Of a DNA stretch of 48,875 nt, positions 16,048 to 26,000 are shown piece after piece. Source of the DNA: Onthovicinus sp900555545. GTDB taxonomy: Bacteria; Bacillota; Clostridia; Oscillospirales; Acutalibacteraceae. Position 1 is the stretch's first letter. Every line of letters begins with the position of its first letter. A program made the position numbers and the translations under genes. The stretch is from positions 1 to 48,875 of the forward strand of contig CASFPX010000015.1 in the NCBI GenBank assembly GCA_949296915.1. Reading direction: 5' to 3'. The notes below the pieces were generated by a model. That model ran no database searches and was not told the origin of the DNA. It worked only from the letters and a program-made list of their open reading frames with translations.

Positions 16048-16085
16048 GATTTCACCTCTTGATAATGGGTTTTGTCTTGTCCTCT

Positions 16086-16114
16086 ATGATACCTGTTTTT
16101 GATTATAAAGTCAA
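16086..16114 (-). promoter_or_regulatory. Promoter of the GT4 glycosyltransferase gene
   Basis: On the minus strand, TTGACT (16109-16114), a 17-base spacer and TATCAT (16086-16091), about 40 bases before the GTG start. Confidence 0.65.
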
Positions 16115-16248
16115 ATTTCCGGTTTTCCCTCTCGGCTATGGAAATGAATGTAGATTTATGGTATGATTATATAAATACAACTGGTGAAAAGGCTGTGTAG
16201 TTGTAGGGTAACGGGAATTAAAATCCGCTGTTCGGAGGGATCTTGTCA

Positions 16249-18513
16249 ATGGAAAAACAGAAGAGTTCAAGGATATTTCAGAAATATTTTATAAAATCTT
16301 TATCCGCTGTGCTTGCCGTCTGTGTGACAGGTGCTGCGATGACTTCCTGTGGGCGCAGTTCTGCGGCTGGAACGATTGATGCAGCGGCGTTTGAATCTCC
16401 GGTAAATGGAGCGGGAGATGCAGTGGACTGCACGGCAGCACATACGGCATCGGCGGAGGATGCGCTGAAATTTGTGGCCCAGTCTGGTCTGGAAGAATTG
16501 TATCTGGATCCGGCGACTTTCTCCATCGCTGTCAAGGATGTGACGAAAAACAGCTTTTGGCGGGCAGTCCCGTCCGACGGTACCCACGAATCTTCCGCAG
16601 CGGCCTTTGGCGCGACAGTCACCTCCGGTGGTAAGATCTATCAGCTTAACACACAGGACAACAGCGCCGCCTTTGGTGCTGCGTCCTATACCATTGCAGG
16701 CGAGGCGCTGACGGTCACCTATATTATGGCGGACAGTGCCGCGACGGCTGCCAAAACGCAGGATCAGCTTGCAGAGGGAGATATCTGGTTCTCCTTCACC
16801 GCAAATTACTCTCTGGTATATGGCAGCCTGATTGTGGAGATTGACTGTAGTTCCATCGCGACAGCTCCCGGCCTGAGTGTTTTGGAGTTGGACGTGCTCA
16901 GCCACTTTGGTGCTTCGTCGTCGGCACAGGCTGGTGATTTTATGCTGGTGCCCGATGGCAGCGGCGCGATTATCCATACGGACAGCACCGAGGCGTTGGC
17001 AGAACCTGTCGGCCTGCGGGTGTATGGTTCCGATCCGGCGGTCAACAACGTGGAGGAACCCAGCGCGATGATGGGAATTTTTGGAATGAAGCAGGGGGAT
17101 TCGGCCTTCTGTGCCCTCATCGAGGAGGGGGATTCGGTGGCACGGATCCGAGCGGAAAAATCAGATGGAACCGGTTCGTTCAACCGGGTGTGGCCATCAT
17201 TCATCCTGACGGATACATCCATCCCGGTGGGGCGGGAGACGGAGGAGGCAGTCGCTGTCAGTGACCGCCAATACACCGGGCAGATTCGCCTGTGTTATCG
17301 ATTCCTCAGCGATTCCAATGCCTCTTATGCGGGAATGGCAATCGCCTGCCGGGAGCAGCTGATTCGTGACGGTTCGCTGTCCAATAGCAATGTCGATGAG
17401 AGCGAAGCTCTGCCATTTGTGCTCACTACTGTCGGGTATTCTAACCTCTGGGAGGGTTCGGCAAAACTGACCACTTATGCACAGGCGCAGGATATGGTTC
17501 AGCAGCTCAAGGCAAAGGGCGTTGACAATATCGCACTGCGGTATATGGGGGCGCTCTCCGGCGGATACGCGCAAAAGGATTTGTCCGATGTCTCTTTTAT
17601 GCCCTCCCTGGGAGGAAAAGGCGATTTTGAAGATTTGATGGATTATATGGATGCTCAGAATCTCCATCTGTATTTGGATATCAATATCCTCACGGCCTCT
17701 GCGCGCGTATCGGGTATGAGCAAGGCAAACGGGGTTAACGGTTCCGATATTACGGCCAATTTGACGAATTTGCTCACCCCTACACTCGGTTGGAAAACCT
17801 ATCAGACAAACGCGCTGAAATTTGACAAATCCCGTAAGTCTCTGAGTGATTTTCTCTCTTGGATGGAGGAGTATCCGCAGCTTGAATTCAGTGTCAACGA
17901 CGCAGGGTCTCTGCTTTACTCGGATTACGCCCGTGATGATGCGGATCGGGCAGCCCTTGTGGAACAGGTGGCCACACAGATGGAGCGGGTGGCCTATGGC
18001 CGTAGCCTGATGCTCGATAATGGGAATCTCTATACCTTGAAGCATGCGGATATCATTGCAAATTTGCCACTCGGAAGTTCCTACGCAGAGAGCGAAGCCT
18101 ATGAGGCCGTACCCTTTGTACAGATGCTTTTGCACGGCACGGTGGAATATACGGGAAAGCCGCTCAATCTTACGGATCCGGATGCGTTGCAGGAATCCCT
18201 TCTGCGCAGCGTGGAGTTCGGCGCCTGCCCGAGCTATCTGTGGGTATACAGCCTACCGGAGGAGTTTGCGTCCGAATCGGAGAGGCTGGTTTATGAGCAG
18301 TCTATCAATGATGCCGTAAAATTCTATGTAGAGGTCAACGACGCGCTGGCCGACCTGCGTGGTTCCCGGATGACGGATCATCAGGAACTGTCCGAGGGCG
18401 TCTATATGACCGAGTACGACTCAAGTTCCCTGGTCTATGTCAATTATACCGGGGCGGATGTCACCGTGGACGGTGTGACAGTTCCGGCCGGTGGGTTTAT
18501 TCGCATCAACTGA
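16249..18513 (+). CDS. DUF5696-like lipoprotein of unknown function
   Basis: A 754-residue exported protein. The N-terminus is a signal peptide with a lipobox-like AMTSC at Cys34, so it is probably a lipoprotein anchored outside the membrane. The body has a beta-rich first half including the block LVPDGSGAIIHTD, which I associate with DUF5696 proteins, and a second half with alternating strand/helix pattern resembling a TIM-barrel hydrolase fold. I cannot name catalytic residues. The ATG at 16249 has GGAGGG nine bases before it; the upstream TTG is less likely. It precedes cwlD by 57 bases on the same strand, which hints at cell-wall or spore-envelope work, but that is inference. Confidence 0.7.
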   Translation: MEKQKSSRIFQKYFIKSLSAVLAVCVTGAAMTSCGRSSAAGTIDAAAFESPVNGAGDAVDCTAAHTASAEDALKFVAQSGLEELYLDPATFSIAVKDVTKNSFWRAVPSDGTHESSAAAFGATVTSGGKIYQLNTQDNSAAFGAASYTIAGEALTVTYIMADSAATAAKTQDQLAEGDIWFSFTANYSLVYGSLIVEIDCSSIATAPGLSVLELDVLSHFGASSSAQAGDFMLVPDGSGAIIHTDSTEALAEPVGLRVYGSDPAVNNVEEPSAMMGIFGMKQGDSAFCALIEEGDSVARIRAEKSDGTGSFNRVWPSFILTDTSIPVGRETEEAVAVSDRQYTGQIRLCYRFLSDSNASYAGMAIACREQLIRDGSLSNSNVDESEALPFVLTTVGYSNLWEGSAKLTTYAQAQDMVQQLKAKGVDNIALRYMGALSGGYAQKDLSDVSFMPSLGGKGDFEDLMDYMDAQNLHLYLDINILTASARVSGMSKANGVNGSDITANLTNLLTPTLGWKTYQTNALKFDKSRKSLSDFLSWMEEYPQLEFSVNDAGSLLYSDYARDDADRAALVEQVATQMERVAYGRSLMLDNGNLYTLKHADIIANLPLGSSYAESEAYEAVPFVQMLLHGTVEYTGKPLNLTDPDALQESLLRSVEFGACPSYLWVYSLPEEFASESERLVYEQSINDAVKFYVEVNDALADLRGSRMTDHQELSEGVYMTEYDSSSLVYVNYTGADVTVDGVTVPAGGFIRIN

Positions 18514-18570
18514 TCGGGTGGCAGGAATATCCCCCGCGCAAGCGCGTATAGATTTGTACGGGGTGATTGC

Positions 18571-19317
18571 ATGGTGATCAAAAGATGGGTGCTGCCGGCG
18601 ATATGCATCGTCTGTGTATCGTGCCTGATCCTGTCGGTTCCCTTTTTTCATTCCCGTCCGGCGATGGCGGAGGCGCAGCGCGAGCTGCCGACTGTTGTGC
18701 TCGATGCCGGACACGGAGGGATCGACGGCGGCGCGGTTGCGGCGGACGGAACAAGCGAAAAGGATATCAATCTGGCCATCACGCTCAAGGCGGAAGCATT
18801 TCTGCGGGCATTCGGCGTCCCCACCGTCATGGTGCGTACGGATGATCGCTCCATACATGATGAGTCCGCTCAGACGACGCGGCAGATCAAGGTGAGTGAT
18901 ATCCATAACCGGATGAAACTATTTGAGGATACGCCAAACTCCATCCTCGTCAGCATCCATCAGAATCATTATTCCAGTTCCTCTGTCAGGGGAGCTCAGG
19001 TTTTCTATTCCAAAAACACACCGTCCTCTGCCGATCTTGCAGAGCAGATTCAGGATGTGATCCGCACGCAGCTGCAACCTTGGAACGACCGGAAAATCAA
19101 GCCCTCCGGCTCCAGCATTTACCTGCTCTATCAGGCGAAGGCGACGGCTGTGCTTGTGGAATGTGGCTTTATTTCCAATCCGGAGGAAAATACCCTACTG
19201 CACGATGAGGAATACCAGGGGCAGATGGCCTTTTGTATTGTGCAGGGGATTTTACAGTATTTTCACGGCGGCTACGATACGGATGTGACGGAGGGTTCAG
19301 ATGGCACAGAAAGTTAA
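18571..19317 (+). CDS. cwlD: N-acetylmuramoyl-L-alanine amidase, CwlD type
   Basis: A 248-residue exported zinc amidase (Amidase_3 fold) that cleaves peptide side chains from muramic acid, the first step in making muramic-delta-lactam in spore cortex. A signal anchor spans about residues 7-25. Metal ligands are visible: His48 in VVLDAGHGG, Glu63 in TSEKDINLAI and His130 in LVSIHQNH; catalytic Glu197 is in LVECGFISNPEE. Length and single-domain form match CwlD rather than multi-domain autolysins. The 3' end overlaps radA by 17 bases. A vegetative amidase role cannot be excluded. Confidence 0.9.
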   Translation: MVIKRWVLPAICIVCVSCLILSVPFFHSRPAMAEAQRELPTVVLDAGHGGIDGGAVAADGTSEKDINLAITLKAEAFLRAFGVPTVMVRTDDRSIHDESAQTTRQIKVSDIHNRMKLFEDTPNSILVSIHQNHYSSSSVRGAQVFYSKNTPSSADLAEQIQDVIRTQLQPWNDRKIKPSGSSIYLLYQAKATAVLVECGFISNPEENTLLHDEEYQGQMAFCIVQGILQYFHGGYDTDVTEGSDGTES

Positions 19318-20677
19318 ATCAGTCTATATCTGCTCTGAATGTGGATATGAGAGTGCAAAATGGTATGGTAAATGCCCCGGGTGCGGGGAGTGGAATACCA
19401 TGGAGGAGGAGGTTCGCGCGGCCGCTTCCGCCGGCAACAGGGCAGGGGAGGCTCGGCATACGCGGCCGGTCTCGCGCGCGGTGAAGATCCGGGAGATCAC
19501 AGCTGATTCCGAGCAGCGGTATCACACAGGTTTTCAGGAGTTGGATCGTGTGCTGGGCGGGGGAATCGTCAAAGGCTCCCTTGTCCTGCTCACAGGCGAT
19601 CCCGGTATTGGAAAGTCCACGATCCTGTTGCAGATCTGCCGTACCCTTGGGGAAACGCTCGAGGTCCTGTATGTCTCCGGCGAGGAGTCCCCGCACCAGA
19701 TCAAACTGCGGGCGGACAGGCTCGGCGTGACGACGGAGAGCCTCTCCATCATGGGGGAGACGGACGCACAGGGGATCTGCGAGTACATCCGGGCGGAAAA
19801 GCCGGGTATCGTCATCATCGACTCCATCCAGACGATGAATATCACCGATATGGCCTCCTCGCCGGGAAGTGTATCCCAGGTGCGCGAGTGCACGAATCTC
19901 TTCCTGCGTACGGCCAAGAGCCTCGACATCCCCATCCTTGTCGTCGGCCACGTCAATAAAGACGGCAATGTTGCCGGTCCCAAGCTGCTGGAACATATTG
20001 TGGATGCGGTGCTCTATTTTGAGGGGGAGCGGAACCTCTCCTACAGGATCCTGCGCGCGGTCAAAAACCGATACGGCTCCACCAATGAGATCGGCGTGTT
20101 CGAGATGCTGGACACCGGTTTGAGTGAGGTGGAGAACCCCTCCCTGATGCTGCTCTCCGGCCGCCCGCAGCACACCTCCGGCACCTGTGTTGTCTGCACG
20201 ATGGAGGGGACGCGTCCGATTTTGGCGGAGGTGCAGGGGCTGGTGGCGAGTACGGGATTCGGTACGCCGCGCCGTGTGGCCACGGGTTTTGATTACAACC
20301 GTCTGGCCATGATATTGGCCGTGTTGGAAAAGCGCGCGGGTTATTTCTTTAATAATTCGGATGCCTATATCAATGTAGTTGGCGGCCTGCGGCTGGACGA
20401 GCCCGCGGCGGATCTGCCGGTGGCGCTCTCATTGATCTCCAGCCTGAAGGATGCCCCGGTCGATCCGGACACCGTCGCCTTTGGTGAGATCGGCCTCGCC
20501 GGAGAGATCCGGGCGGTGTCCAACTGTACGCAGCGCCTCGTGGAGGCGGCACGGCTGGGCTTCAAGCGGGCGATTATCCCCATGCACAATCTGAAAACAG
20601 TCTCTCAGGAACTGCAGGAGAAACTCGACATCGTCGGTGTTCGGAACATCCGAACCGCCTTTGAATCCGGCGTGTGA
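19301..20677 (+). CDS. radA: DNA repair protein RadA
   Basis: A 458-residue RecA-like DNA-dependent ATPase and branch-migration factor used in recombinational repair. The N-terminal C4 zinc finger is CSECGYESAKWYGKCPGC (Cys11, 14, 25, 28). Walker A is GDPGIGKST (99-107), the RadA-specific KNRYG motif is at 255-259, and the Lon-protease-like domain fills the C-terminal third (VGGLRLDEPAADLPVALSLI). Family length is normal. Its start lies inside the end of cwlD, behind GGAGGG, so the two are translationally linked. Confidence 0.97.
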   Translation: MAQKVKSVYICSECGYESAKWYGKCPGCGEWNTMEEEVRAAASAGNRAGEARHTRPVSRAVKIREITADSEQRYHTGFQELDRVLGGGIVKGSLVLLTGDPGIGKSTILLQICRTLGETLEVLYVSGEESPHQIKLRADRLGVTTESLSIMGETDAQGICEYIRAEKPGIVIIDSIQTMNITDMASSPGSVSQVRECTNLFLRTAKSLDIPILVVGHVNKDGNVAGPKLLEHIVDAVLYFEGERNLSYRILRAVKNRYGSTNEIGVFEMLDTGLSEVENPSLMLLSGRPQHTSGTCVVCTMEGTRPILAEVQGLVASTGFGTPRRVATGFDYNRLAMILAVLEKRAGYFFNNSDAYINVVGGLRLDEPAADLPVALSLISSLKDAPVDPDTVAFGEIGLAGEIRAVSNCTQRLVEAARLGFKRAIIPMHNLKTVSQELQEKLDIVGVRNIRTAFESGV

Positions 20678-20712
20678 ACCGTTGTTCCCTGTTTTTTGCA
20701 TAAATTTTCGGC

Positions 20713-20741
20713 TTTACATTCGTGCAGTTTGCCTGTATAAT
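20713..20741 (+). promoter_or_regulatory. Promoter of the NuoEFG-like operon
   Basis: TTTACA (20713-20718), a 17-base spacer and a perfect TATAAT (20736-20741), about 40 bases before the nuoE-like start. Confidence 0.75.
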
Positions 20742-20781
20742 ATTGTCGTATCTGTCTTTCCGCTTAAGGAGGAAAAATAAT

Positions 20782-21276
20782 ATGTTGGAAAATGAGAGGA
20801 AGAGCGATCTGTCCCTGCTCGACGATGTCATGGCCCATTATCGCGACGTCAAGGGCAGCCTGATCACTGTTTTACAGCAGGCCCAGGAGATCTACGGTTA
20901 CCTGCCGCAGGATGTCCTGCGCTACATAGCGGAGCAGTTGGGACTCAAGCCGGCCAAGGTTTTTGGCGTGGCGAGCTTTTATGCGCAGTTCCGCTTTGAG
21001 CCGGTCGGTAAATACCTGATTATGCTCTGCAAGGGAACCGCCTGCCATGTCAATGGGGCGGACTCTATCGGCGGCGCCCTGGAGGAGGAGCTTGGGATTC
21101 ACGACGGCGGCACTACGCCCGACGGCCTGTTCACCCTCAAGTATGTGGCCTGCCTTGGCTGCTGCAGCCTGTCGCCAGTCATGATGATTAACGAGGAGAC
21201 CTATGGTTCCCTGACACCTGATAAGGCGCGCAAGATTATCCGCGACCTGCGGAAAGCAGAGGAGGTGTCCGCATGA
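20782..21276 (+). CDS. nuoE: NuoE/HydC-type [2Fe-2S] thioredoxin-fold subunit
   Basis: A 164-residue subunit carrying one [2Fe-2S] cluster, bound by Cys83, Cys88, Cys124 and Cys128 (MLCKGTACHV and VACLGCCSLSP). The N-terminal helical part (residues 10-75) is typical of the 24-kDa subunit family. It relays electrons near the flavin site of its NuoF-like partner. The ATG at 20782 follows AGGAGG; an in-frame upstream start would run into the promoter. It overlaps the next gene by four bases. Alone it cannot distinguish complex I, hydrogenase or transhydrogenase complexes. Confidence 0.94.
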   Translation: MLENERKSDLSLLDDVMAHYRDVKGSLITVLQQAQEIYGYLPQDVLRYIAEQLGLKPAKVFGVASFYAQFRFEPVGKYLIMLCKGTACHVNGADSIGGALEEELGIHDGGTTPDGLFTLKYVACLGCCSLSPVMMINEETYGSLTPDKARKIIRDLRKAEEVSA

Positions 21277-23027
21277 AGATCGTAGTTGGTGAGGGCAGCT
21301 GCGGCATTGCCGCCGGTGCGGCAAAGGTCTATGATGCCCTGGCGCGTGAATTTGAGACTGCCGCTGTTCAGCCGGAGCTTACCATCGCGGGTTGTATCGG
21401 CATGTGTTATCTGGAGCCGATCGTGGATGTTTATTCGGACTCCGGCGCTTTGACCCGGCTTGTACGGGTATCCGAGTCGGATGCGGCCGATATTGCCAGG
21501 GCCGTTGTGAGCGGCGATATGAGCACTGTGGAACGGCTGATGATCGCGGATGAGGATAAGGCCTTTTTAGCGAAGCAGACGAGGATTGCACTGCGGCACT
21601 GCGGCATTGTCAATCCTGAAAATATTGACGACTATCTGGCAGATGACGGCTATCAGGCCATTAAAAAGGTGCTCACCACGATGACACCCGAACAGGTGAT
21701 TGAGGAGATCAAGGTCTCCGGCCTGAAAGGGCGCGGCGGCGCCGGCTTCCCAACATGGTTCAAGTGGAATGCCGCGCGCAGTGCACCCGGTACGGAAAAG
21801 TACCTCATCTGCAACGCGGATGAGGGCGACCCCGGTGCGTTCATGGATCGCGCAGTTATTGAGAGCGACCCGCACAACCTGATCGAGGGCATGCTCATCG
21901 GCGCGTATGCAATCGGCGCCAGGGAGGCGATCGTCTACGTGCGTGCGGAGTACCCGCTGGCAATCAAGCGCCTGGAGAACGCCATGACGCAGGCGCGTGA
22001 GCGCGGTCTGCTCGGCGACCACATCCTGGGGACGGATTTTTCCTGCTCCATGCGCATTAAAGCGGGCGCGGGCGCGTTTGTCTGCGGCGAGGAGACGGCT
22101 CTGATCGAGTCCCTTCAGGGTGAGCGCGGCATGCCGCGCCTCAAGCCCCCCTTCCCGGCGGCGGCGGGCTACTGGTACAAGCCCTCCAATATCAATAACG
22201 TAGAGACGTTCGCGAACGTCGCCTGGATCATGCTCAACGGCGGCGACAAGTTTGCGGCCATGGGCACCCCGAACAGTAAGGGCACCAAGGTCTTTGCCCT
22301 CACAGGCAAGATCAAAAAGGGCGGCTTGGTGGAGATCCCCATGGGTATGACGCTGCGCGATGTGATCTTTGGCATCGGCGGCGGCATCCGGGATGATCGT
22401 GAGTTTAAGGCGGTTCAGATGGGCGGTCCCTCCGGTGGATGCATCCCGGCCGATAAGCTTGACACCATTATCGACTACGGCGAGCTGGCTGCCACCGGCG
22501 CGATCATGGGCTCCGGCGGCATGGTCGTCATGGATGAGACCACCTGCATGGTGGAGATGGCCCGCTTCTTTCTCGATTTCACGGCCAAGGAGTCCTGCGG
22601 CAAGTGCGTACACTGCCGTCTGGGTACCAAGCGCATGCTTGAGATCCTGACCCGTATCGTGAGCGGTGAGGGCAAGGAGGGCGATATTGAACTGCTTGAG
22701 GAGCTGTGCGTCAACGTGGGCAGCAGCGCGCTGTGCGGCCTTGGCCAGACGGCGCCGAACCCTGTCCTGACTACAATTCGTTATTTCCGCAACGAATATG
22801 AGGATCACATCCGCAATAAGAGATGTACGGCGCACCAGTGTACGGCGCTGCTGCACTATTCCATCGATGATAGCAAGTGCACCGGCTGCACGCTCTGCTC
22901 CCGCAAGTGCCCCGTCCACGCGATCAGCGGCACGGTCAAGCAGCCGCACACGATTGATCCGGAGGTCTGCATCCGCTGCGGCCAGTGTAAAACGGTCTGT
23001 CGCTTTGGCGCGGTACAGGCGGAGTAA
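21273..23027 (+). CDS. nuoF: NuoF/HydB-type FMN, NADH-binding iron-sulfur subunit
   Basis: A 584-residue diaphorase subunit. An N-terminal thioredoxin-like segment (residues 1-70) has the cysteines of a [2Fe-2S] site. The FMN/NADH block follows: GLKGRGGAGFPTWFKW, CNADEGDPGAFMDR and GAGAFVCGEETALIESLQ. The N3-type cluster is in SCGKCVHCRLG with a later Cys in SALCGLG. The C-terminus carries two [4Fe-4S] ferredoxin motifs (CTGCTLCSRKCP and CIRCGQCKTVC). This long HydB form is the one found in soluble, electron-bifurcating hydrogenases and transhydrogenases, not in membrane complex I. The Trp after GFPT replaces a usual Gly. Confidence 0.94.
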   Translation: MKIVVGEGSCGIAAGAAKVYDALAREFETAAVQPELTIAGCIGMCYLEPIVDVYSDSGALTRLVRVSESDAADIARAVVSGDMSTVERLMIADEDKAFLAKQTRIALRHCGIVNPENIDDYLADDGYQAIKKVLTTMTPEQVIEEIKVSGLKGRGGAGFPTWFKWNAARSAPGTEKYLICNADEGDPGAFMDRAVIESDPHNLIEGMLIGAYAIGAREAIVYVRAEYPLAIKRLENAMTQARERGLLGDHILGTDFSCSMRIKAGAGAFVCGEETALIESLQGERGMPRLKPPFPAAAGYWYKPSNINNVETFANVAWIMLNGGDKFAAMGTPNSKGTKVFALTGKIKKGGLVEIPMGMTLRDVIFGIGGGIRDDREFKAVQMGGPSGGCIPADKLDTIIDYGELAATGAIMGSGGMVVMDETTCMVEMARFFLDFTAKESCGKCVHCRLGTKRMLEILTRIVSGEGKEGDIELLEELCVNVGSSALCGLGQTAPNPVLTTIRYFRNEYEDHIRNKRCTAHQCTALLHYSIDDSKCTGCTLCSRKCPVHAISGTVKQPHTIDPEVCIRCGQCKTVCRFGAVQAE

Positions 23028-23039
23028 GGAGGGGAACCT

Positions 23040-26000
23040 ATGGCTAAAATTCATCTGAATATCAATGGATATGAAATTTATACAGAGCAGGGGAACACCA
23101 TCCTGCAGGCAGCCCGCGAGCACGGGATCGAGATCCCGACCCTCTGCTACGACGAACGCGTCAAGACGTACGGTGCGTGCGGCGTCTGCCTCGTTGAGGT
23201 GGAGGGCAACCGTAAACTGCTGCGCGCCTGTGCTACCAAAGCCGAGGAGGGGATGGTTGTCCACACGGATACCAAACGTGTGGTCGAGTCTCGCAAGATC
23301 GCGCTGGAGCTGTTAATCAGTGACCACGACGGCGACTGCCGTGCGCCCTGCTCCCTCAACTGCCCGGCTGGCACGGATTGCCAGGGCTATGTGGGCATGA
23401 TCGCCAACGGCGAGTATAAGGAGGCCATCCGCCTGATTAAAGACCGCATCCCGCTGCCGTCCTCGATCGGCCGCGTCTGCCCGCACCCGTGCGAGAAGGC
23501 ATGCCGCCGCCAACTGGTGGAGGAGCCGATCTCCATCGCATGGCTCAAGAGCTTTGCGGGCGATATGGACCGCGCGTCCAAGGATCCGTACATGCCCCCC
23601 TGTGCGCCCAATACCGGTAAGCGTGTCGCCGTGATCGGCGGCGGTCCCGGCGGTTTGACGGCGGCCAACTTCCTGCGCCGCAAGGGCCATGCGGTTACCG
23701 TCTACGACGCGATGCCGCACATGGGCGGTATGCTGCGATATGGGATTCCACAGTACCGCCTGCCCAAGGAGATCGTCGATGAGGAGGTCGCCTCCATCGC
23801 CGCCCTGGGCGTTGAAATGAAGAATAATATCCGCATCGGCAGGGATATCACCCTCAACCAACTGCGCGAGGAGAACGACGCGGTCGTCGTCGCCATCGGC
23901 GCGTGGACCAGCATGAATATGCGTGTCAAGGGTGAGGATCTTACCGGTGTTGTCGGCGGAATTGACTTCCTGCGCGACGTGATCCTCGGCAACAAGCCTC
24001 AGATCGGCAAAAAAGTGGCCATCTGCGGCGGCGGCAACACAGCGATGGACGCCTGCCGTACCGCAGTGCGTTTGGGCGCGGAGGAAGTCTACGTGATCTA
24101 CCGCCGCACCCGTGCCGAGATGCCCGCCGACGAGGTGGAGATCACGGAGGCTGAGGAAGAGGGCGTCACCTTCAAGTTCCTCACCAATCCCGATGAGATC
24201 CTCGGTAAGGACGGGAAAGTCACGGGTGTTCGCCTTCAGGTGATGGAGCTCGGTGAGCCGGATGAGAGCGGCCGCCGCCGTCCTGTCCCCGTGGAGGGCA
24301 AGTTTGAAGAGCTGGCGCTCGATACCGTTATCATGGCGATCGGGCAGGGGACGAATCCCGCCGGCTTTGAGGAACTGGAGCTCACCCGGAAGAATACGAT
24401 CAGCGCGGATGAGAAGACATTCCGCACCTCTATGGAGGGCGTGTTCGCCGTAGGCGACGCGACAAACCGCGGTGCGGGCATCGCGATCGAGGCTATTGGC
24501 GAGGCGCAGAAGGCAGCCAATGTGATCGACAGCTATTTAAAGGGCGCCACGGTCGGCTACGAAAAGCCGTTTGTCGTGGAGCGAGTGGTCACGGCAGAGG
24601 ATCTGAAAGACCGCGAGAAAGTGGCTCGCGAGCCGATGCCGCACCTTGCACCGGAGGAGCGCAAGCATAACTTTGAGGAGGTCGTCCAGGGCTTTACACC
24701 GGAGATGGCTCAGCGCGAGGCATCCCGCTGCCTGGAGTGCGGCTGCCATGACTACTACGAGTGCAAGCTGATCCATTTGGCCAACGAGTATCACGTGGAG
24801 CCCAAGCGGCTTGAGGGCGAGAAGCATCACCGCAACCACCCCGATCACAATGAATTTATCGTCCGCAATCCCGATAAGTGTATTCTCTGCGGCCTGTGCG
24901 TGCGCGTATGCGACGAGGTCATGGGGAACACGGCCCTCGGCCTGATCGGCCGCGGCTTTGATACGCTGGCTGCTCCGGAGTTCAACCTGCCGCTCGATCA
25001 GACGGACTGTGTCAACTGTGGCCAGTGCGTTGCACTGTGCCCGACCGGCGCGCTCATGGAGGTCAAACCGGCGAAAAAGAGCGTCCCCGCACAGGAGACG
25101 GTTACCCGTACCACCTGTTCGTTCTGCTCTGTCGGCTGCCAGATCGATATGGCTTCCGTCGGCAATACCCTCTGGCGTGCCCTTCCGGCAGATGACGGCC
25201 TGCTCTGTAAGGGCGGACGCTTCGGCTTTGGCGCACTCCAGTACGGTGACCGCGTGGAGGAACCTGCCGTCGGCGGAAAGAAGGCGGATTACCCGCAGGC
25301 GTTCCAGGCGCTGGCGGAGCGGCTGAAACAGTATCAGCCGTCGGAGATTGCCTTTACCCTCTCCGACCGCTTGACGATGGAGGAGGCGTATCTTGCTTCC
25401 GAATTCGCACGCAAGGTTGTGGGGACGGATCAGGTCATGACGTATTCCAAGGCGCATGCCGCATTTGCCGAGATCCTCGGCGTGGACGCCTCTACCAATA
25501 CATTTGACGAACTGCTCGGCACGGATGTTATCCTGCTGATCGGGGCGGATCTGATGAGCGCCTCTTATATTGGCCTGATGAAGGTCAAGCAGGCCGTTGA
25601 GAAGGGCGCCAAGCTCGTCGTCATCGGTAACAGCGACACGCGCGCGGATGACTGGGCAACACTCAAGGTCAAGTGTGCAGATACCTCTTTCCTGACGGCG
25701 GTTGCCGGAGCGCTCAAGGGCGAAACGGTTGACAACGGACAGGCACAGGAGATTGCGGCACTGTACCGCGATGCGAAGAACGCCATGATCGTCTGCCGCG
25801 AGGCGACGCTCACCCGTGAAGCGGCCTGTGCCGTCGGCGATATCCTCGCAAATGGCGGCCACATCGGCCGCGCCTATAACGGTATTATCCTCTTTAAGGA
25901 TGGGGCCAATGCACAAGGGCTTGATATCTTCGGCGTCAAACCGGCCGCGGAGATGGATCTGTCCGGCGTCAAGGCGCTCGTCAATTTCGGCGAGGAGCTG

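Noticed and set aside
16150..16248. Leader of the DUF5696-like gene as a riboswitch
   Set aside because: Some short pairing is possible, but I could not fit any known riboswitch core (c-di-GMP, c-di-AMP, cobalamin or T-box).
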